Assembly: GCA_937915735.1 (NCBI GenBank)
Contig: CALGGS010000171.1
Coordinates: 1 to 52,847 of the forward strand
Direction: 5' to 3'
Origin: an uncultured Treponema sp.
Lineage (GTDB): Bacteria; Spirochaetota; Spirochaetia; Treponematales; Treponemataceae
DNA length: 52,847 bases
Made by a program: the position numbers and the translations under genes. How positions within the stretch are numbered: the stretch's first letter is position 1; every line of letters starts with the position of its first letter. The notes below the pieces were generated by a model, which saw only the letters and a program-made list of their open reading frames with translations, was not told where the DNA came from and did not search any database. Positions 50,396 through 52,847 of the stretch are shown one piece after another.

Positions 50396-52549
50396 TTAAA
50401 TCTCCAAAGTCCGTCTTCCGCTCAAGAATTCGTCCAGTTCCTCTTTCGTAATCGAAGAGCCGCCGTCTCCCAGAAGCTCCAAAAGCGACGATTTTAGCTC
50501 CTCGCTTCCGTTCGAGAGGTTTATCCGCCTGATTATCTCGCCCAACGCCTGCGCCTGGTCGTCCAGCTTCGCGATGTTCTCCTTGAATTCGCCCTGCAGC
50601 CTTGCGAGTTCCTTTTCGTAGTGCTCGCGGGTGAGCGCGTATTTCTCTCCGTCCTTTTCGATTTGGTTGAACAGCTTGCAGAGCGAGACGCTCTTTTGGA
50701 GGACCTCCTCCGAAATCTGCTCGGAAATTTCGTTCCTCCGCTCTTCCGAAACGTCCTCCTTTGTGTACATGGAGTCGATTTCAGCATTCACCTCGTCCTT
50801 CACGCCCTGCTTCAGTCCGTCTTTGAGAATCTGGGAGTATTCGCGCTTGAATTTCTCCACCGCGTCCTTCACGTCGCTTGGCAGGTCGATGTCCTTTATT
50901 GACGACGCCTTGAAGTCTCCGAGCGTCCGCACTTTCAGAAGGCTTTCGTCGAGCGAGCTTGAAGCGATGTCCTTCGCAATCCTCAAAAGCTTCACGATGT
51001 CTTCGATGTTCTCGGCGGCCTTCCTCTTGATTTCGTCGGAAGCGGCGACTTTCTCCATGATTTTCCCCGAAATCTCCTCGATTTCCCTCTTGAGCGCGGT
51101 GTGCCTCCGTCTGTTCTCGTCGAGCGACTTCTTTTGGTCGAGGAGGTCCTTCGACTCAAGCTCCACGTCCACCGTCAAATCCTCGTATGTGTCCACCACC
51201 GCCGCGCATTTTCCGCTCCAGTCGGAGATGTCCCTGTCGTATTCCTTTCCCGCGCTTCCGAACGTGATGACGTTCTTGATGATTCCGGGCTTTTCCGGCT
51301 TTGAGGATTTCGCCCTTTCGTATTCGCCTTTCATGTTCGAAAGCGTCGTCCTGCACTCTTTTATGTGGCTTTCGTAGAACGAGATGTTCTCCTGTCCGTC
51401 CACAATCGAATTCTCTAGGCTGTGCAGTTCGTCGAGCAGGAAATCGCGCTTTTCCTTGAGCTTTTTCGCTTCCGGGCTTGAGTATATCTTTTCCGAAAGG
51501 CTCTTGAATTCCGAACCGAACACTTCCTCCGCCGCCTTCTTGAAGACCTTCGCTTTCGGGACGAGGATGTCGTTGATTGTCTTGTAGATTTCCAGCAGTC
51601 GCGTCTGGTCGGCTTTTATCGACGCGACATCCTTTGTCACGGCCGTTTTCAGCTGCAATGACTTGGAGCGGAGGAGGGCTGCCGAATTCGCCACGTCCAT
51701 GTAGTGCGACACGAGATTCCACGAGGCGAGTACGAGGGCGGCCTGCTTGTCCTCCTTCAAAAGCGCGAGCTGCCCGATTTTCGTCCTGAAGCTTTCCGAG
51801 GCTCCGCCTATGAGTTCCGTGGATTTCGAGCGGAAGTCCGTGTATTCGAGTTCGATTTTCCCCTTCATTTTGTCCACGTCGAGGTATTCTATCGAGGAGA
51901 AGTCGAAAACCTCAGGAATCGCCGCCTTTATCCTGTCCCCGAAGATGTCGACCAGTTCCGCCGCGCGTTTCCTGTATGTGTCGCCAACGCTGTCGCGCAG
52001 AGCCGAAAAGTCGGACGCGAGAGAATCGATTGAGTCCTTCGCCGACTTGTAAGTGTCCGTTATCCTCGTGTACTTTTCGAAGACGCTGGATGCTTCGTCC
52101 TGTATGGATTTCAGCGCGTTCGTGCCGGAGACTATGTTCACAAGTTTCGCGGCTTCCGTGGCGACTGTCTGCATCGCGTTCGAGACTTCCGTTGCGAGCG
52201 TCTCAAGATTCACTTTCGAGTCCGAGAGCCGCTCGTCCAGAAATGCGAAAAAGTCTCCGCCGTCTCCGTCTCTCCTTCCCGAATCGAGAATCGAGAGCGC
52301 GGTCGCGTCCTCCACAAGCGGGCGGGTCTTCTGGTTGTTCGAGAACGCTTTTCTTACATCGTCGTCGCCCGTTTCCCTGTAGCATTCGTAGACGAGCGCG
52401 CCCACTTTCTCCGAATCGTTTTTTATCCCCTCTTTCTTCAATTCCTCCGCGAGGTCGGCTCTCGTCATCTTCTCCGATTCTTCCCTGACGACGCTCTTCG
52501 CTATCTCCAAAATCTTCTTGAGTGCCTTTTCCTTGTTCGCTTCCGTCAT
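50396..52549 (-). CDS. Large coiled-coil protein of unknown function
   Basis: 717 aa. The ATG at 52549 is chosen because AAGGAG lies 6 nt upstream; two earlier in-frame ATGs (52555, 52594) have no such site. The N-terminal 50 residues resemble a small helical domain (KALKKILEIAKSV, TRADLAEELKKEG). Most of the rest is predicted amphipathic alpha-helix in long coiled coils, broken near residue 415-450 by a Pro/Gly-rich loop (KPEKPGIIKNVITFGSAG) and near 575 (DLPSDVKDAVEKF). No signal peptide or membrane segment, no nucleotide-binding motif. Alpha-helical pore toxins and cytoskeletal filaments share this look, but no family is recognised. Coupled to a membrane protein downstream. Confidence 0.7.
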   Translation of the reverse strand: MTEANKEKALKKILEIAKSVVREESEKMTRADLAEELKKEGIKNDSEKVGALVYECYRETGDDDVRKAFSNNQKTRPLVEDATALSILDSGRRDGDGGDFFAFLDERLSDSKVNLETLATEVSNAMQTVATEAAKLVNIVSGTNALKSIQDEASSVFEKYTRITDTYKSAKDSIDSLASDFSALRDSVGDTYRKRAAELVDIFGDRIKAAIPEVFDFSSIEYLDVDKMKGKIELEYTDFRSKSTELIGGASESFRTKIGQLALLKEDKQAALVLASWNLVSHYMDVANSAALLRSKSLQLKTAVTKDVASIKADQTRLLEIYKTINDILVPKAKVFKKAAEEVFGSEFKSLSEKIYSSPEAKKLKEKRDFLLDELHSLENSIVDGQENISFYESHIKECRTTLSNMKGEYERAKSSKPEKPGIIKNVITFGSAGKEYDRDISDWSGKCAAVVDTYEDLTVDVELESKDLLDQKKSLDENRRRHTALKREIEEISGKIMEKVAASDEIKRKAAENIEDIVKLLRIAKDIASSSLDESLLKVRTLGDFKASSIKDIDLPSDVKDAVEKFKREYSQILKDGLKQGVKDEVNAEIDSMYTKEDVSEERRNEISEQISEEVLQKSVSLCKLFNQIEKDGEKYALTREHYEKELARLQGEFKENIAKLDDQAQALGEIIRRINLSNGSEELKSSLLELLGDGGSSITKEELDEFLSGRRTLEI

Positions 52550-52593
52550 GTTCATCTCCTTTTCGCTTGTTTCTTTTTGTATGCCAGCACTCA

Positions 52594-52599
52594 ATTATA
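52594..52599 (-). promoter_or_regulatory. -10 box of the coiled-coil/DUF4112 operon
   Basis: TATAAT on the minus strand, about 38 nt before the predicted leader end and Shine-Dalgarno site of the ATG at 52549. The -35 is not clear. Confidence 0.4.
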
Positions 52600-52681
52600 A
52601 CTGCCTTCCCACCAGTTGCGTTCGCGTTTTCCCATTTTTTTACAAAAAATTAAAAAAATCTGTATTTCCAAAAATCTGCGT

Positions 52682-52687
52682 TATAGT
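52682..52687 (+). promoter_or_regulatory. -10 box of the repeat-containing gene
   Basis: TATAGT lies 51 nt before the ATG at 52739, leaving a leader of about 45 nt that ends in a strong ribosome-binding site. The -35 is not clear. Confidence 0.4.
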
Positions 52688-52738
52688 ATCTCACAGAGCG
52701 ATGGTTTTCCGTCGCCGTTTTGAAAAGGAGGCGGATTC

Positions 52739-52847
52739 ATGGAAGCACGAAAAACATACAGCAAATCCCTTGACATGAATTCCCTCTCCGCGCAAAATTC
52801 ACAGCACAGCACAGCACAGCACAGCACAGCACAGCACAGCACAGCAC
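52739..52847 (+). CDS. 5' end of a gene running into ACAGC repeats (partial)
   Basis: The ATG at 52739 follows AAGGAGG (52725-52731) with ideal spacing. The peptide starts MEARKTYSKSLDMNSLSAQN and then becomes a repeat of Gln-His-Ser-Thr-Ala encoded by tandem ACAGC. The frame is open to the window edge. Since the unit is 5 bp, each gain or loss shifts the downstream frame, as in phase-variable contingency genes. The body of the gene lies outside the window, so its product is unknown. It is divergent from the coiled-coil operon. Confidence 0.6.
   Translation, partial: MEARKTYSKSLDMNSLSAQNSQHSTAQHSTAQHSTA
52801..52847. repeat. Pentanucleotide microsatellite (ACAGC), at least 9 copies
   Basis: Nine full ACAGC units plus AC reach the end of the window; the true copy number cannot be seen. 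The array is perfect. It may also explain why the sequence stops here, since such repeats often break assemblies. Confidence 0.95.

Noticed and set aside
52801..52847. CRISPR array
   Set aside because: The repeats are 5 bp, directly joined and without spacers; this is a microsatellite.

Overview
The window looks like chromosomal DNA of a host-associated treponeme (Spirochaetes). I infer this from the number of secreted proteins and lipoproteins, several c-di-GMP proteins, an AAA-ATPase/PD-(D/E)XK gene of a kind often multicopy in treponemes, a def-fmt-PASTA gene order, a Na+/phosphate symporter with a PhoU-like tail, and a GH43 xylosidase that suits a plant-fibre or gut habitat. No rRNA, CRISPR array, transposase or phage module was found.

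The composition changes along the window. From 1 to about 26.2 kb the DNA is AT-rich and prefers AAA, GAA and TTT codons. From about 29 kb to the end it is GC-rich and prefers AAG, GAG, GAC and TTC. The 26.2-29 kb stretch (a small ORF, a lipoprotein and the AAA-ATPase/nuclease gene) is intermediate. Both halves carry housekeeping genes, so a simple island is not the obvious reading; a joined (chimeric) assembly must be tested.

Region by region. 0.3-4.8 kb: N-acetylglutamate synthase, an aryl-polyene-type dehydratase/ketoreductase pair, a proline symporter, and tRNA-Pro and tRNA-Asp with a clear promoter and terminators. 4.9-10.6 kb: a secreted vWA protein, a secreted unknown, and an operon of diguanylate cyclase, degenerate HD-GYP protein and sugar-type binding lipoprotein. 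10.6-16.2 kb: TatD, an O-methyltransferase-like enzyme, a chain-length-factor-like ketosynthase domain, an envelope protein, then a degenerate GGDEF protein with a PilZ-like partner. 16.3-22.4 kb: TetR regulator, FAD dehydrogenase, DUF975 membrane protein, SppA, GH43 and a DtxR-family regulator. 22.6-26.2 kb: fabD-fabG-lepB and a DUF3793-flavodoxin operon behind two DtxR-like boxes.

26.3-31.2 kb: a 47-codon leaderless ORF with a strong terminator, a lipoprotein, the AAA-ATPase/nuclease and two tandem paralogous secreted proteins. 31.3-40.3 kb: hisD, then addB-addA and a NusG-II domain protein. 40.4-43.3 kb: LolA-like protein, Gx-type transporter with an EcfT-like tail, and ApbE, which together suggest extracytosolic flavinylation or redox chemistry. 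43.3-47.9 kb: def, fmt, PASTA protein, Na+/Pi symporter and a decayed GNAT gene. 48-52.8 kb: a FIST-GGDEF sensor, an uncharacterised coiled-coil/DUF4112 pair, and at the very end a gene start running into at least nine ACAGC repeats, a candidate phase-variable locus.

Recurring themes are c-di-GMP signalling (five genes), envelope and secretion functions, fatty-acid or polyene synthesis, and probable leaderless transcription of several genes, where a -10 box lies 6-10 nt before the start codon. GC and codon statements are by eye, and family assignments are from recognised motifs; no database search was run.
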